Source: Mycolicibacterium rufum (GTDB taxonomy: Bacteria; Actinomycetota; Actinomycetes; Mycobacteriales; Mycobacteriaceae). From it: a stretch of DNA of 64,000 nt. Positions 18,605-27,894 of this stretch are shown here, piece by piece; positions within the stretch are counted from its first letter, which is position 1, and the number at the start of each line of letters is the position of its first letter. The DNA is taken from positions 1,426,001 to 1,490,000 of the forward strand of contig NZ_CP092427.2 of NCBI RefSeq assembly GCF_022374875.2. The letters are read 5' to 3'. Under the pieces are notes generated by a model. The model saw only the letters and a program-made list of their open reading frames with translations. It was not told the origin of the DNA and searched no databases. Made by a program: the position numbers and the translations under genes.

Positions 18605-19402
18605 GTGCACGCAGTGAATCGTCCGGCCCTCAATTCCGAAGTGCTGCGTGCCGCCATCGCCGGCACCGAATGGCGGCGTGTCGACGTGGTCGAGGAGACG
18701 GGGTCGACCAACGCCGATCTGGTCGCCCGCGCCGGCCGGGGTGAGGACATCGCCGGCGCGGTGCTGCTGGCCGAACACCAGACGGCGGGGCGCGGCCGGC
18801 ACGGCCGCCGGTGGTCGGCTCCCCCGCGGGCGCAGATCTCGATGTCGTTCGGCGTGGACACCACCGGCGTGCCGGCCGATGGCTGGGGCTGGCTGCCGCT
18901 GCTGACCGGCCTGGTGGTGTGCCAGACGGTGCGCCGGCACTACGGCCTCGACGCCACGCTCAAATGGCCCAACGATGTCCTGGTCGGCGGCCACAAGCTG
19001 GCCGGGATCCTCGCGGAGGTGGCCGGGTCCGTCGTCGTGATCGGGCTCGGCCTCAACGTCAGCCTCGACCCGGACGATCTGCCCGATCCGAACGCGGTGT
19101 CGCTGACCATGCTGCAGCACGACGCCGACCGCACCGAGTTGGCAGCCGCACTGCTGGACGCGCTCAGCGAGCGGGTACGGCAGTGGCGCAGCGCCAAGGG
19201 TGTGGACGGCCCGCTGGCCGCCGACTACCGCAGCATCAGCTCCACGATCGGCACGCCGGTTCGCGCGCTGCTGCCGGGTGATGACGAGATCGTCGGCATC
19301 GCAACGGGTATCGACGACAGCGGCCGGCTGGTGATCGACCGCGACGGCACGCTCGTCACCGTCTCAGCGGGCGACATCACCCACCTGCGCCCCGCGGACT
19401 GA
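18605..19402 (+). CDS. birA: Biotin--[acetyl-CoA-carboxylase] ligase
   Basis: Attaches biotin to acyl-CoA carboxylase subunits. The 265-aa enzyme has GSTNADL, the biotinyl-AMP loop GRGRHGRRWSAP (GRGRxGRxW), LKWPNDV and KLAGIL, followed by a small C-terminal SH3-like domain. There is no N-terminal DNA-binding domain, as usual for mycobacterial BirA. GTG start. In M. tuberculosis birA (Rv3279c) lies beyond gtrA next to the PH-domain gene, which here is at 56.8 kb, so the gene order differs. Confidence 0.95.
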   Translation: MHAVNRPALNSEVLRAAIAGTEWRRVDVVEETGSTNADLVARAGRGEDIAGAVLLAEHQTAGRGRHGRRWSAPPRAQISMSFGVDTTGVPADGWGWLPLLTGLVVCQTVRRHYGLDATLKWPNDVLVGGHKLAGILAEVAGSVVVIGLGLNVSLDPDDLPDPNAVSLTMLQHDADRTELAAALLDALSERVRQWRSAKGVDGPLAADYRSISSTIGTPVRALLPGDDEIVGIATGIDDSGRLVIDRDGTLVTVSAGDITHLRPAD

Positions 19403-19417
19403 GCTCGGCTCTCCGCC

Positions 19418-19478
19418 CGCGAACGTGCATTCCTTGTCGTCGGGAGGCGCTCAGCGCTACAGGGAATGCACGCTCGCG
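19418..19478. repeat. Hairpin-forming repeat, subfamily B, copy 1
   Basis: Arms 19418-19433 and 19463-19478 (16 bp, one mismatch) form an inverted repeat just downstream of birA. Bases 19416-19437 are identical to 20271-20292, so it is a second copy of the element at 20273-20333. It could stop birA transcription or be a REP-like sequence; no U-tract is visible. Confidence 0.82.
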
Positions 19479-19535
19479 ACAAGATAGGGGCATTTGCCCC
19501 ATGCCGTCGCGGTGGCGCCGGTTCACCATCGGGAC

Positions 19536-20294
19536 ATGACTCGATTCCTGACACTGTGCTACGGCGCGGTGAGCTATGTGGCCTTCCTCGCCGTCTTCGT
19601 CTACGCCATCCTCTGGGTCGGCGATCTGGGCGTGCCCCGCTCCGTCGACCACGCCATCAGTGCCCCGTGGGGGCAGGCCACCGTCGTCAACCTGGTGCTG
19701 CTGACATTGTTCGCCACGCAGCACAGCGTGATGGCGCGACCGTGGTTCAAACGCTGGTGGACGCGGATCATCCCGCAGCCCATCGAACGCAGCACCTATG
19801 TGCTCGCAGCGAGTGCTGTTCTCGCGCTTGTGCTGTGGCAGTGGCGGGAGCTGCCGCTGGTGATCTGGGACGTCAGCTCACCGCCGGTGCGGTGGATCCT
19901 GCACGCACTGTTCTGGTTGGGCTGGGGCATCGTGCTGGCGTCGACGTTCATGATCAGCCACTTCGAATTGTTCGGCCTCAAGCAGGTCTTCGCGGCGTGG
20001 CGGGGTCGCGCGCAGGCCGAGACGGGATTTCGCACGACGATGTTCTACCGCGTGGTGCGCCATCCCCTGAATCTCGGCTTCCTGGTGGCGTTCTGGGCGA
20101 CGCCGACGATGACGGCCGGCCATCTGCTCTTCGCGTCGGTGACGACGGCGTGGATCTTCCTCGCCATGTATCTCGAGGAACGGGACCTGATGGCGAAGCT
20201 GGGCGCCCGCTACGAGGCCTACCGCGAGACGGTGCCGATGATCGTGCCGCGGCCCGGCAAGCCGGTCTCGCCCGCGAACGTGCATTCCTTGTAG
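19536..20294 (+). CDS. NnrU/MddA-like membrane methyltransferase
   Basis: A 252-aa integral membrane protein with about five to six helices. ATQHSVMARPWFK and FYRVVRHPLNLGFLVAFWATP match the isoprenylcysteine-methyltransferase-like/NnrU superfamily and resemble methanethiol S-methyltransferase (MddA, Rv3238c), which makes dimethyl sulfide. The ATG at 19536 fits the family start. The last eight codons and the stop (SPANVHSL) are provided by the left arm of the hairpin repeat at 20273, so the native C-terminus was probably changed by that element. The substrate is inferred from family resemblance only. Confidence 0.72.
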   Translation: MTRFLTLCYGAVSYVAFLAVFVYAILWVGDLGVPRSVDHAISAPWGQATVVNLVLLTLFATQHSVMARPWFKRWWTRIIPQPIERSTYVLAASAVLALVLWQWRELPLVIWDVSSPPVRWILHALFWLGWGIVLASTFMISHFELFGLKQVFAAWRGRAQAETGFRTTMFYRVVRHPLNLGFLVAFWATPTMTAGHLLFASVTTAWIFLAMYLEERDLMAKLGARYEAYRETVPMIVPRPGKPVSPANVHSL

Positions 20295-20333
20295 CGCCAA
20301 GGCGGCGAGGCCTACACGGAATGCACGTTCGCG
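20273..20333. repeat. Hairpin-forming repeat, subfamily B, copy 2
   Basis: Arms 20273-20294 and 20312-20333 (22 bp, one mismatch) enclose an 17-bp loop between two convergent genes. Bases 20271-20292 are identical to those at 19416-19437. The left arm is translated as the end of the preceding gene, and the right arm ends 12 bp before the fadE25 stop, so the hairpin sits where a bidirectional terminator would be expected. Confidence 0.85.
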
Positions 20334-20345
20334 ACAGCGAACGAA

Positions 20346-21515
20346 CTACTTCAGCAGCGCCCGGCTCATCACGACGCGCTGAATCTGATTGGTGCCCTCG
20401 TAGATCTGGGTGATCTTGGCGTCGCGCATCATCCGCTCGACCGGGAAGTCGATGGTGTAGCCGGCGCCGCCGAACAGCTGCACGGCGTCGGTGGTCACCT
20501 CCATCGCGACGTCGGAGGCCAGGCACTTCGACGCGGCCGAGATGAAGCCGAGGTTGCCCTCGCCGCGCTCGGCGCGGGCCGCGGCGCTGTAGACCATCAG
20601 CCGGGCGGCTTCGACCTTCATCGCCATGTCCGCGAGCATGAACTGCACCGCCTGGAAATCGGCGATGCTCTTACCGAACTGCTTGCGATCCTTGGTGTAT
20701 TCGATGGCGGCGTCCAAAGCACCCTGGGCGATGCCGACGGCCTGCGCGCCGATGGTCGGGCGGGTGTGGTCCAGCGTGGCCAGGGCCGTCTTGAAGCCGG
20801 TGCCGGGATCGCCGATGATGCGGTCGCCCGGGATGCGGCAGTTCTCGAAGTACAGCTCAGTGGTCGGCGAGCCCTTGATGCCGAGCTTGCGCTCCTTGGG
20901 CCCGATCGAGAAGCCCTCGTCGTCGATGTGGACCATGAATGCCGAGATGCCGTTGGCGCCCTTGTCGGGATCGGTGACGGCCATGACGGTGTACCACGAC
21001 GACTTGCCGCCGTTGGTGATCCAGCACTTCGCGCCGTTGAGGATCCAGTCGTCGCCATCGGCCTTGGCACGGGTGCGCATCGCGGCGGCGTCGCTGCCGG
21101 CCTCCCGCTCGGAGAGCGCGTAGGACGCCATCGCCTCACCGGAGGCGATCGACGGCAGCACCTGCTTCTTCAGCTCATCCGAACCGCGCAGGATCAGCCC
21201 CATGGTGCCCAGCTTGTTGACCGCCGGAATCAGCGAGGCCGACGCGTCGACGCGCGCGACCTCTTCGATGACGATGCACGCCGCCACCGAGTCGGCGCCC
21301 TGGCCGTCGTACTCCTCGGGCACATGCACCGCGTTGAAGCCCGATGCATTCAGCGCATCGAGCGCCTCCTGAGGGAACCGCGCGTTCTCGTCGACGTCGG
21401 CGGCGTAGGGAGCGATCTCCTTCTCCGCCAGCGCGCGGATCGCCTCGCGCAGCTCCTGGTGTTCCTCGGGCAACTGGAACAGATCGAACGACGGATTTCC
21501 GCCCCAACCAGCCAT
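20346..21515 (-). CDS. fadE25: Acyl-CoA dehydrogenase FadE25
   Basis: FAD-dependent dehydrogenation of acyl-CoA, fatty-acid oxidation. The 389-aa enzyme has YALSEREAGSDAA (acyl-CoA dehydrogenase signature 1), WITNGGKSSWYTVMA, RKQFGKSIADFQ and the C-terminal signature QLFGGAGYTIDFPVERMMRDAKI with IYEGTNQIQR containing the catalytic Glu region. Three ATGs in a row follow AGGAG; the third (21515) has the right spacing. Equivalent to Rv3274c and, as there, next to purE. Confidence 0.93.
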   Translation of the reverse strand: MAGWGGNPSFDLFQLPEEHQELREAIRALAEKEIAPYAADVDENARFPQEALDALNASGFNAVHVPEEYDGQGADSVAACIVIEEVARVDASASLIPAVNKLGTMGLILRGSDELKKQVLPSIASGEAMASYALSEREAGSDAAAMRTRAKADGDDWILNGAKCWITNGGKSSWYTVMAVTDPDKGANGISAFMVHIDDEGFSIGPKERKLGIKGSPTTELYFENCRIPGDRIIGDPGTGFKTALATLDHTRPTIGAQAVGIAQGALDAAIEYTKDRKQFGKSIADFQAVQFMLADMAMKVEAARLMVYSAAARAERGEGNLGFISAASKCLASDVAMEVTTDAVQLFGGAGYTIDFPVERMMRDAKITQIYEGTNQIQRVVMSRALLK

Positions 21516-21649
21516 CATCATCTCCTTGCTACTCGCCGGTAACTTTACCGTGCTCGCACCGCGACGCGAAGTCCGCCCGCCCGCTCTCTCAGCCGAAGCT
21601 CAGCAGCAGGCATGGTTTGTTCTCAACTTGCGTGGTTACTCTCCGAAAC

Positions 21650-21841
21650 ATGCAGGTGTACATCGATGGCCCAGCCCTTCGCCGTACCGCGCATTGCGAG
21701 TGTGGTTGGAACGGTACTCGCCATGTTCTGCGGGCTTCGGCGGTTGTCGACGCGGGCATGCACGCAGCGCAGACGGGCCACGTCCAGGCCGCCGCTCCGG
21801 TGCAGAGCGCCGAGCCGGTCGTCGTCCTCCGGGCGTCCTGA
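21650..21841 (+). CDS. Small CxC-containing protein, unknown function
   Basis: A 63-aa frame starting with ATG at 21650: MQVYIDGPALRRTAHCECGW, then a helix-like HVLRASAVVDAGMHAAQTGH. The CEC pair followed by His residues is a possible zinc knuckle (inference). Similar tiny proteins are common in mycobacteria. There is no clear ribosome binding site, and a minus-strand frame covers the same bases, so this is a tentative call. Confidence 0.5.
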   Translation: MQVYIDGPALRRTAHCECGWNGTRHVLRASAVVDAGMHAAQTGHVQAAAPVQSAEPVVVLRAS

Positions 21842-22040
21842 CCGAAGCCCTTCCGTCACACCGCCCCGTAGTGTGACGAACATCACATTCGCACCTGCCA
21901 CTGCGATCCATCGCCGGAAGCGGACCCCAGTCCAGAGTTTGCCAAGCTACCTTCTGACGCTTGCGTCAGCAATGATCTCGGACGCCCCGAGCGACGCCGG
22001 GAACAGCTGTTACCGCGCTTATTGACGCGGGCAGCGAAAA

Positions 22041-22541
22041 CTACTCCCCCAGCAGTCGCTGCCGCAGCGCCTCGTCCTTCTCCAGCACCATTTTCTCCAG
22101 GCCGGCCTGGAACGCCTCCATCCGCGCGCGAAGCGCGGGGTCGGCGGAACCGAGGATGCGGACCGCGAGAAGTCCCGCGTTACGCGCCCCGCCGATCGAC
22201 ACCGTGGCCACCGGCACACCCGCGGGCATCTGCACGATCGACAGCAGCGAATCCAACCCGTCCAGCCGCGCCAGCGGCACCGGCACCCCGATCACCGGCA
22301 GCGCGGTGGCCGACGCGACCATGCCCGGCAGGTGCGCCGCCCCACCGGCGCCGGCGATGATCACCTCGATGCCTCGGCCCGCCGCGTCCTGGGCGTAGCT
22401 GAGCATGCGCGCCGGCGTGCGGTGGGCGGAGACGACGCCGACCTCGAACGGAATGTCGAACTCCGCGAGAGCAGAAGCGGCGTCGGCCATCACCGGCCAG
22501 TCGCTGTCGCTGCCCATGATCAAGCCGACCCGAGGCGTCAT
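22041..22541 (-). CDS. purE: N5-carboxyaminoimidazole ribonucleotide mutase
   Basis: Purine synthesis: converts N5-CAIR to CAIR. The 166-aa protein shows the class I PurE motifs [35 protein letters not shown] and [13 protein letters not shown]. The ATG at 22541 gives the family start; a longer frame to 22964 runs into the divergent gene. In M. tuberculosis purE and purK are adjacent; here they are separated by about 4.1 kb carrying three plus-strand genes. Confidence 0.96.
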   Translation of the reverse strand: MTPRVGLIMGSDSDWPVMADAASALAEFDIPFEVGVVSAHRTPARMLSYAQDAAGRGIEVIIAGAGGAAHLPGMVASATALPVIGVPVPLARLDGLDSLLSIVQMPAGVPVATVSIGGARNAGLLAVRILGSADPALRARMEAFQAGLEKMVLEKDEALRQRLLGE

Positions 22542-22677
22542 GCGGGGTCCTCTCCGTTCGGGGTACGGCAGCACTCTATAGAGCCCACCGTGAGGTGTCG
22601 CCGGAGACACTGAAACGACCACAAGTATGTTTCGGTAAACATTGCCGCGCCGACGGCCCAGCGCGAGACTCGGCACC

Positions 22678-24165
22678 ATGACTTCTGTAACCCCGGTCAC
22701 ACCGCGTCCGCTCGAGGACGTCCGCGCGACCCGCGACATCATCAACCCCGCGACGACCGCCGTCATCACGACCGTCGCCGAGCACACCGCCGCCGACGTG
22801 GACGCCGCGGTGGCCGGCGCCAAGGCCGCGTTCGACCACGGTCCGTGGCCCGCCATGGTCCGCAGTGACCGAGCCAAGCTGCTGTTGCGCATCGCCGAAG
22901 CGATCGAGACCCACTCCGAGCGGCTGTTCCGTCTCGAGACGCAGAACAACGGGCGGCCCATCACCGAGACCCGCGCCCAGCTGTCCCGGGTGCCGGAGTG
23001 GTTCCGCTACAACGCGGGACTGCTTGCCGCGCAACGCAATGCGGTGTTACCCGGCGACGGCCCCTATCTGACCTACCAGCGGCGGCTGCCGTTGGGCGTG
23101 TGCGGCATCATCACGCCGTTCAATCACCCGATGCTGATCCTGGCCCGCAGCCTGTCGGCGGCGCTCGCCAACGGCAACACCGTGGTGGTCAAGCCTTCCG
23201 AGCTGACACCGCTGACGACGCTCGCGCTGGCCGAGATCCTCGCCGAAGCCGGCGTGCCCGACGGCGTGGTCACCGTCGTCACCGGGGGCCGCGACGTGGG
23301 TGTCGCGCTCACCGAGCATCCCGATGTCGCCAAGATCACGCTGACCGGCGGCACCGAGGCCGGCCGCTCGGCGTCGGTGGCGACGGCCGCGCGGTTCGCC
23401 CGGATGACCGCCGAGCTCGGCGGCAAGACGCCGGTGGTGGTGTTCGACGACGTCGACCCGGTGGCGGCTGCCGAGGGGGCGGCGTTCGCGGCGTTCATCG
23501 CGGCCGGCCAATCCTGCGTCGCCGGTTCACGATTCCTGGTCCAGCGCGGCATCTACGACCGCTTCGTCGACGCGCTGGCCGCCCGCGCGACCGCGATCCG
23601 CGTCGGCGACCCGAGCGCGCCCGGCACCCAGATGGGACCGGTGATCAGCGCCCGCCAGCGCCACAAGATCGTCGCGCTGATCCGCACCGGCGTCGACGAG
23701 GGCGCCCGGCTCGCGGCCGGCGGCACACCACCCGAACTGCCCCCGCACCTGAAAGACGGCTACTTCGTCGCCCCCACCGTCTTCGCCGACGCCACGATGG
23801 ACATGACGGTCGCGCGGGAGGAGATCTTCGGCCCCGTCGCCGTGGTGATCCCCTTCGACACCGAGGCCGACGCCGTCGCGATGGCCAACGACAACCTCTA
23901 CGGGCTCGGCGCCGGGGTGTGGACTCGCGACGTCGCGCGGGCGCACCGGGTGGCCGACGCGATCGTCGCGGGCATGGTGTGGATCAACGACCACCACCGC
24001 CTGGAGCCGTCTCTGCCGTGGGGCGGGGTCAAGGAATCCGGCATCGGAAAGGACGCGGGCACAGAGTCGTTCGATGACTTCTCGTGGGTGAAGACGGTCG
24101 TGGTGCGCACCGCGGACTCGTCTGTCGACTGGTACGGCGCCTCCGCCGAGACCCGACTGAACTGA
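22678..24165 (+). CDS. Aldehyde dehydrogenase
   Basis: NAD(P)-dependent oxidation of an aldehyde to an acid. The 495-aa protein has the Rossmann segment [14 protein letters not shown], the catalytic Glu loop [14 protein letters not shown], the nucleophile in [10 protein letters not shown] and [13 protein letters not shown]. The ATG at 22678 is used. It is first of three plus-strand genes (dehydrogenase, MFS transporter, Old Yellow Enzyme) inserted between purE and purK. The substrate is unknown; the neighbours suggest catabolism of an imported carbonyl or aromatic compound. Confidence 0.9.
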   Translation: MTSVTPVTPRPLEDVRATRDIINPATTAVITTVAEHTAADVDAAVAGAKAAFDHGPWPAMVRSDRAKLLLRIAEAIETHSERLFRLETQNNGRPITETRAQLSRVPEWFRYNAGLLAAQRNAVLPGDGPYLTYQRRLPLGVCGIITPFNHPMLILARSLSAALANGNTVVVKPSELTPLTTLALAEILAEAGVPDGVVTVVTGGRDVGVALTEHPDVAKITLTGGTEAGRSASVATAARFARMTAELGGKTPVVVFDDVDPVAAAEGAAFAAFIAAGQSCVAGSRFLVQRGIYDRFVDALAARATAIRVGDPSAPGTQMGPVISARQRHKIVALIRTGVDEGARLAAGGTPPELPPHLKDGYFVAPTVFADATMDMTVAREEIFGPVAVVIPFDTEADAVAMANDNLYGLGAGVWTRDVARAHRVADAIVAGMVWINDHHRLEPSLPWGGVKESGIGKDAGTESFDDFSWVKTVVVRTADSSVDWYGASAETRLN

Positions 24166-24177
24166 CAGGAGCAGCGC

Positions 24178-25515
24178 ATGACCACCACGACGCAATCCCG
24201 CACCACCTGGCACCGCGAGATCACCCGCACGCAGTGGCTGGTGCTCGCCGGGACGACGCTGGGCTGGGGCCTCGACGGGTTCGCCGGCAGCCTCTACGTG
24301 CTGGTGCTCGGACCGACGATGACGGAGTTGCTGCCCAACAGCGGCATCGGCGTCACCCCGTCGGCCATCGGACTGTACGGCGGCCTGACGGTGACGATGT
24401 TCCTGCTCGGCTGGGCGGTCGGCGGGATCTGTTTCGGCATGCTCGCCGACTATTTCGGCCGCACCCGGGTGCTGTCGCTGGGCATCCTGACCTACGCGGT
24501 GTTCACCGCGCTGGCCGCCTTCTCCGACACCTGGTGGCAGCTGGCGCTGCTGCGGTTCATCGCCGGCGTCGGGTCCGGAGTGGAGGCGCCCGTCGGCGCC
24601 GCGCTGATCGCGGAGACGTGGCGCAACCGGTTCCGTGCCCGCGCCGGCGGCATCATGATGAGCGGATACGCCGGCGGGTTCTTCGTCGCCGCCGCCGTGT
24701 ACGCCGCGTTCGGCCACTACGGCTGGCGGTTGATGCTCGGCCTCGCGGTGCTGCCTGCGCTGCTGGTGTGGTTCATCCGCCGCTACGTCTCGGAGCCCGA
24801 GGAGGTCGGCGCCCACCTGAATCGTCGTCGAGATCGCAAGCGCCGCAACGAAAAAGACACGTTCGTCCTCAAGAGATTGTTCACCCGGCCGCTGCTGACC
24901 CCGACGCTGGTGTGCACAGCGTTGGCGACCGGCTCGCTGATCGCCTTCTGGAGCGTCTCGACCTGGTACCCGCAGATCATCCGCCAGTTCACCGCATCCG
25001 ACGGGCTGCCCAAGGAGACGGCTGATCACCGCGTCGCCATCGCCTCGATGCTGTTCAACGCTGGCGGCATCGTCGGTTACGCGCTGTGGGGCTTCCTGGC
25101 CGATGCGTTCGGACGGCGCAAGACGTTCGGGCTGTGCTTCGCGGTGTCCGCCGCGGCGATCCTGCTGACGTTCGCGTTCGACCGCACCTACACCGAGTAC
25201 CTGATCGCGATGCCGATCCTCGGGTTCGGGTTGTTCGGCGCGCTGTCGGGCACGTTCATCTACGGGCCTGAGCTGTTCCCGGTCAGTGTGCGGGCGACCG
25301 CGCTGGCGGTCTGCAACAGCGCCGGCCGGTTCGTCACCGCGTTCGGGCCGCTGGTGGCCGGCGTCATCGCGGCCTCCTGGTTCGACGGCAACCTCGGCCT
25401 GGCCACCGCGTCGGTGGCGGCGCTGGGCGCGGTCGCCGTCATCGGCCTGGCATTCGCGCCGGAAACCCGCGGCTTGCCGCTGCCCGCCGAGCCGGACACG
25501 CACGGGAGCAAGTGA
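24178..25515 (+). CDS. MFS transporter, sugar/aromatic-acid type
   Basis: A 445-aa transporter with about 12 membrane helices. Typical MFS motifs are seen: GMLADYFGRTRVL after helix 2, RFIAGVGSGVEAPVGAALIAE in helix 4, and the equivalent GFLADAFGRRKTFG in the second half. The central cytoplasmic loop is rich in Arg/Lys. The ATG follows AGGAG. The stop overlaps the next start (ATGA), so it is coupled to the Old Yellow Enzyme gene. Substrate specificity cannot be read from the sequence. Confidence 0.88.
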   Translation: MTTTTQSRTTWHREITRTQWLVLAGTTLGWGLDGFAGSLYVLVLGPTMTELLPNSGIGVTPSAIGLYGGLTVTMFLLGWAVGGICFGMLADYFGRTRVLSLGILTYAVFTALAAFSDTWWQLALLRFIAGVGSGVEAPVGAALIAETWRNRFRARAGGIMMSGYAGGFFVAAAVYAAFGHYGWRLMLGLAVLPALLVWFIRRYVSEPEEVGAHLNRRRDRKRRNEKDTFVLKRLFTRPLLTPTLVCTALATGSLIAFWSVSTWYPQIIRQFTASDGLPKETADHRVAIASMLFNAGGIVGYALWGFLADAFGRRKTFGLCFAVSAAAILLTFAFDRTYTEYLIAMPILGFGLFGALSGTFIYGPELFPVSVRATALAVCNSAGRFVTAFGPLVAGVIAASWFDGNLGLATASVAALGAVAVIGLAFAPETRGLPLPAEPDTHGSK

Positions 25516-26606
25516 TGACCACGCATCTGTTCGATCCGTTGACGCTGCGCGGCGTCACCTTCGCACACCGGGTGTGGATGTCGCCGATGATGCAGTTCGC
25601 CGCGGTCCCGGACGGACCCGACACCGGCACACCCACCGACTGGCACGTCGCGCATCTGGGGGCGCGCGCCGTCGGCGGCGCCGCGCTGGTGATGACGGAG
25701 GCGACGGCGATCCTGCCGCAGGGCCGCAGCAGCGACTACGACCTCGGCCTGTGGAACGACACCCAGGCCCGCGCCCTGCAGCGGATCACCACGTTCCTGA
25801 CGGGACTCGGCGCGGTCCCCGGCATCCAGTTGGTGCACGCCGGCCGCAAGGGCTCGACGGGCCGACCGTGGCCGGACCCGGACCGCACGCAGAACAGTTG
25901 GCCGACAACAGGTCCCAGCGCGGTGTCGTTCGGCCGCCTCCCGGCGCCCGACGAACTGACCGTTGACGAGATCGCCCACATCACGAAAGCGTTCGGCGCG
26001 GCGGCCGCCCGCGCCGCGCACGCCGGCTTCCGAGTGCTCGAACTGCACGGCGCGCACGGCTATCTGATCCATCAATTCCTGTCCCCGCAGTCCAACCACC
26101 GCACCGACCGGTACGGCGGATCGCTGACGAACCGGATGCGATTCGCCATCGAGGTGGTCGACGAGGTCCGTCGGCACTGGCCCGACGAGCTGCCGCTGTT
26201 CTTCCGCACCTCGGCCACCGATTGGCTCGCCGGCGACACCGACGACGAGCGGCCGGGCTGGACCGTCGCCGACGCCGTCGAACTGGCGGCTGTGCTCGAG
26301 GAGCACGGGGTGGACCTCGCTGACGTGTCCAGCGGCGGCATCGTTCATGACGCCCCGATCACGGTCGGACCGGGCTATCAGGTGCCGTTCGCGCAGGCAG
26401 TGCGTGACAAGGCCGGCATCCCGACGGCCGCGGTCGGGTTGATCACCGACGCCCACCAGGCCGAGACCATCGTCAGCGACGGCCAGGCCGACGCGGTGTT
26501 CCTGGCCCGTGAGCTGCTGCGCAACCCGATGTGGCCGCGGCAGGCCGCCGCGGCGCTCGGCCACATGCTGGCCCCTCCGCCGCAGTACACCCGGGCGTTC
26601 ACCTAG
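25512..26606 (+). CDS. NADH:flavin oxidoreductase, Old Yellow Enzyme family
   Basis: An FMN TIM-barrel enzyme reducing activated C=C bonds. The 364-aa protein shows RVWMSPMMQFAA, TEATAILPQGR, LVHAGRKGST with the substrate-binding His region, ELHGAHGYLIHQFLSPQSNHRTD and RYGGSLTNRMRF, and ends with LARELLRNPMWP. The last bases abut the convergent purK stop. Adjacent aldehyde dehydrogenase and MFS genes suggest one catabolic or detoxification unit. Confidence 0.92.
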   Translation: MMTTHLFDPLTLRGVTFAHRVWMSPMMQFAAVPDGPDTGTPTDWHVAHLGARAVGGAALVMTEATAILPQGRSSDYDLGLWNDTQARALQRITTFLTGLGAVPGIQLVHAGRKGSTGRPWPDPDRTQNSWPTTGPSAVSFGRLPAPDELTVDEIAHITKAFGAAAARAAHAGFRVLELHGAHGYLIHQFLSPQSNHRTDRYGGSLTNRMRFAIEVVDEVRRHWPDELPLFFRTSATDWLAGDTDDERPGWTVADAVELAAVLEEHGVDLADVSSGGIVHDAPITVGPGYQVPFAQAVRDKAGIPTAAVGLITDAHQAETIVSDGQADAVFLARELLRNPMWPRQAAAALGHMLAPPPQYTRAFT

Positions 26607-27809
26607 TCAGGCGTGCGGGTCCCATCCGTCGGTCCAATCGGCGTGCGAGAGCCAGTGCGCCGCCCGCTCGGCGCGCTCGCGCAGCGACTCCCAGTCGTCG
26701 CCGACGATGTTGACGTGCCCGATCTTGCGGCCGGGCCGCTCCTCCTTGCCGTAGAGGTGCACCTTGGCCTCGGGCAGTCGCGCGAAGAGGTGGTGCACGC
26801 GCTCGTCCATCGACATCGCAGGCGTCACCGGAGCTCCGATCACGTTGCCCATCACGGTGTACGGCGTCAGCGGCGTCGTGTCGCCCAGCGGGTAGTCGAG
26901 CACCGCGCGCAGGTGCTGCTCGAACTGAGACGTGCGGGCGCCGTCCATGGTCCAGTGCCCGGAGTTGTGCGGACGCATCGCGAGTTCGTTGACCAGCAGC
27001 GCGCCGTCGGTCGTCTCGAACAGCTCCACGGCCAGCACCCCGACCACGCCCAACTCGGACGCCAGCCGCAGCGCCAATTCCGAGGCGGCAGAAGCCAACT
27101 CAGTGGGCAGCAAGGGAGCCGGCGCAACAACCGTCACGCAGATGCCGTCCTCCTGCACGGTCTCGACCACCGGCCATGCCGCGCCCTGCCCGAACGGCGA
27201 CCGCGCGACCAGCGCCGCCAGTTCGCGACGCATCGCGACCTTCTCCTCGACCATCACCGGCACGCCGTCGGCCAGGTAGCGGGCGACGATGTCGCGGGCA
27301 TCCTCCGGGGTGTCGGCCATCACCACGCCCCGGCCGTCGTAGCCGCCGCGCACCGTTTTGATCACCACGGCACCCCCGACCTCCACAGCAAACGCCTCGG
27401 CCTCTCCGGTAGAAGAGACCGACGCGAAGCGCGGCACGGGCGCGCCCAGCGCGGACAGCTTCTGCCGCATCACCAGTTTGTCCTGGGCGTGCACCAGTGC
27501 CGAGGGCGGCGGATAGACGGGGACGCCGTCGGCGACGAGTTTCTCCAGCAGTTCGGTGGGCACGTGCTCGTGGTCGAAGGTCAGCGCGGTGGCCCCCTCG
27601 GCGACGCGGCGCAACGCCTCGTAGTCGGTGTGGTGGCCGAGGACGACGTCGGGCGAGACCTGCGCGGCGGACTCGTCGCTGCGCACGGCCAGCACCCGCA
27701 GCGTCTGGCCCAGCGCGATTGCCGCCTGGTGGGTCATCCGGGCGAGTTGGCCGCCGCCGACCATCGCGACGACGGGGTGGGAGGATCCGGTTCGTGGCAC
27801 GCCGTCCAT
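26607..27809 (-). CDS. purK: N5-carboxyaminoimidazole ribonucleotide synthetase
   Basis: ATP-grasp enzyme that carboxylates AIR to N5-CAIR, the step before PurE. The 400-aa protein has AMVGGGQLARM at the N-terminus, VIKTVRGGYDGRGV (ATP loop), AVELFETTDGALLVNELAMRPHNSGHWTMDG (metal site) and HLYGKEERPGRKIGHVN. The ATG at 27809 fits the family length; the frame to 27920 overlaps the divergent gtrA. It is no longer next to purE, so it needs its own promoter in the about 85 bp shared with gtrA. Confidence 0.95.
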   Translation of the reverse strand: MDGVPRTGSSHPVVAMVGGGQLARMTHQAAIALGQTLRVLAVRSDESAAQVSPDVVLGHHTDYEALRRVAEGATALTFDHEHVPTELLEKLVADGVPVYPPPSALVHAQDKLVMRQKLSALGAPVPRFASVSSTGEAEAFAVEVGGAVVIKTVRGGYDGRGVVMADTPEDARDIVARYLADGVPVMVEEKVAMRRELAALVARSPFGQGAAWPVVETVQEDGICVTVVAPAPLLPTELASAASELALRLASELGVVGVLAVELFETTDGALLVNELAMRPHNSGHWTMDGARTSQFEQHLRAVLDYPLGDTTPLTPYTVMGNVIGAPVTPAMSMDERVHHLFARLPEAKVHLYGKEERPGRKIGHVNIVGDDWESLRERAERAAHWLSHADWTDGWDPHA

Positions 27810-27894
27810 CGTGTCATGACCTACACCACATCGTTGACCTGCGGTTACTGCGCGCTTGGGTGTTTGGCGGGTTGGTTCCGTAGACTCGCTCCTT

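Noticed and set aside
23527..25503. 658-codon minus-strand frame
   Set aside because: It lies opposite the aldehyde dehydrogenase and MFS genes and has low-complexity Arg/Gln/His-rich sequence.
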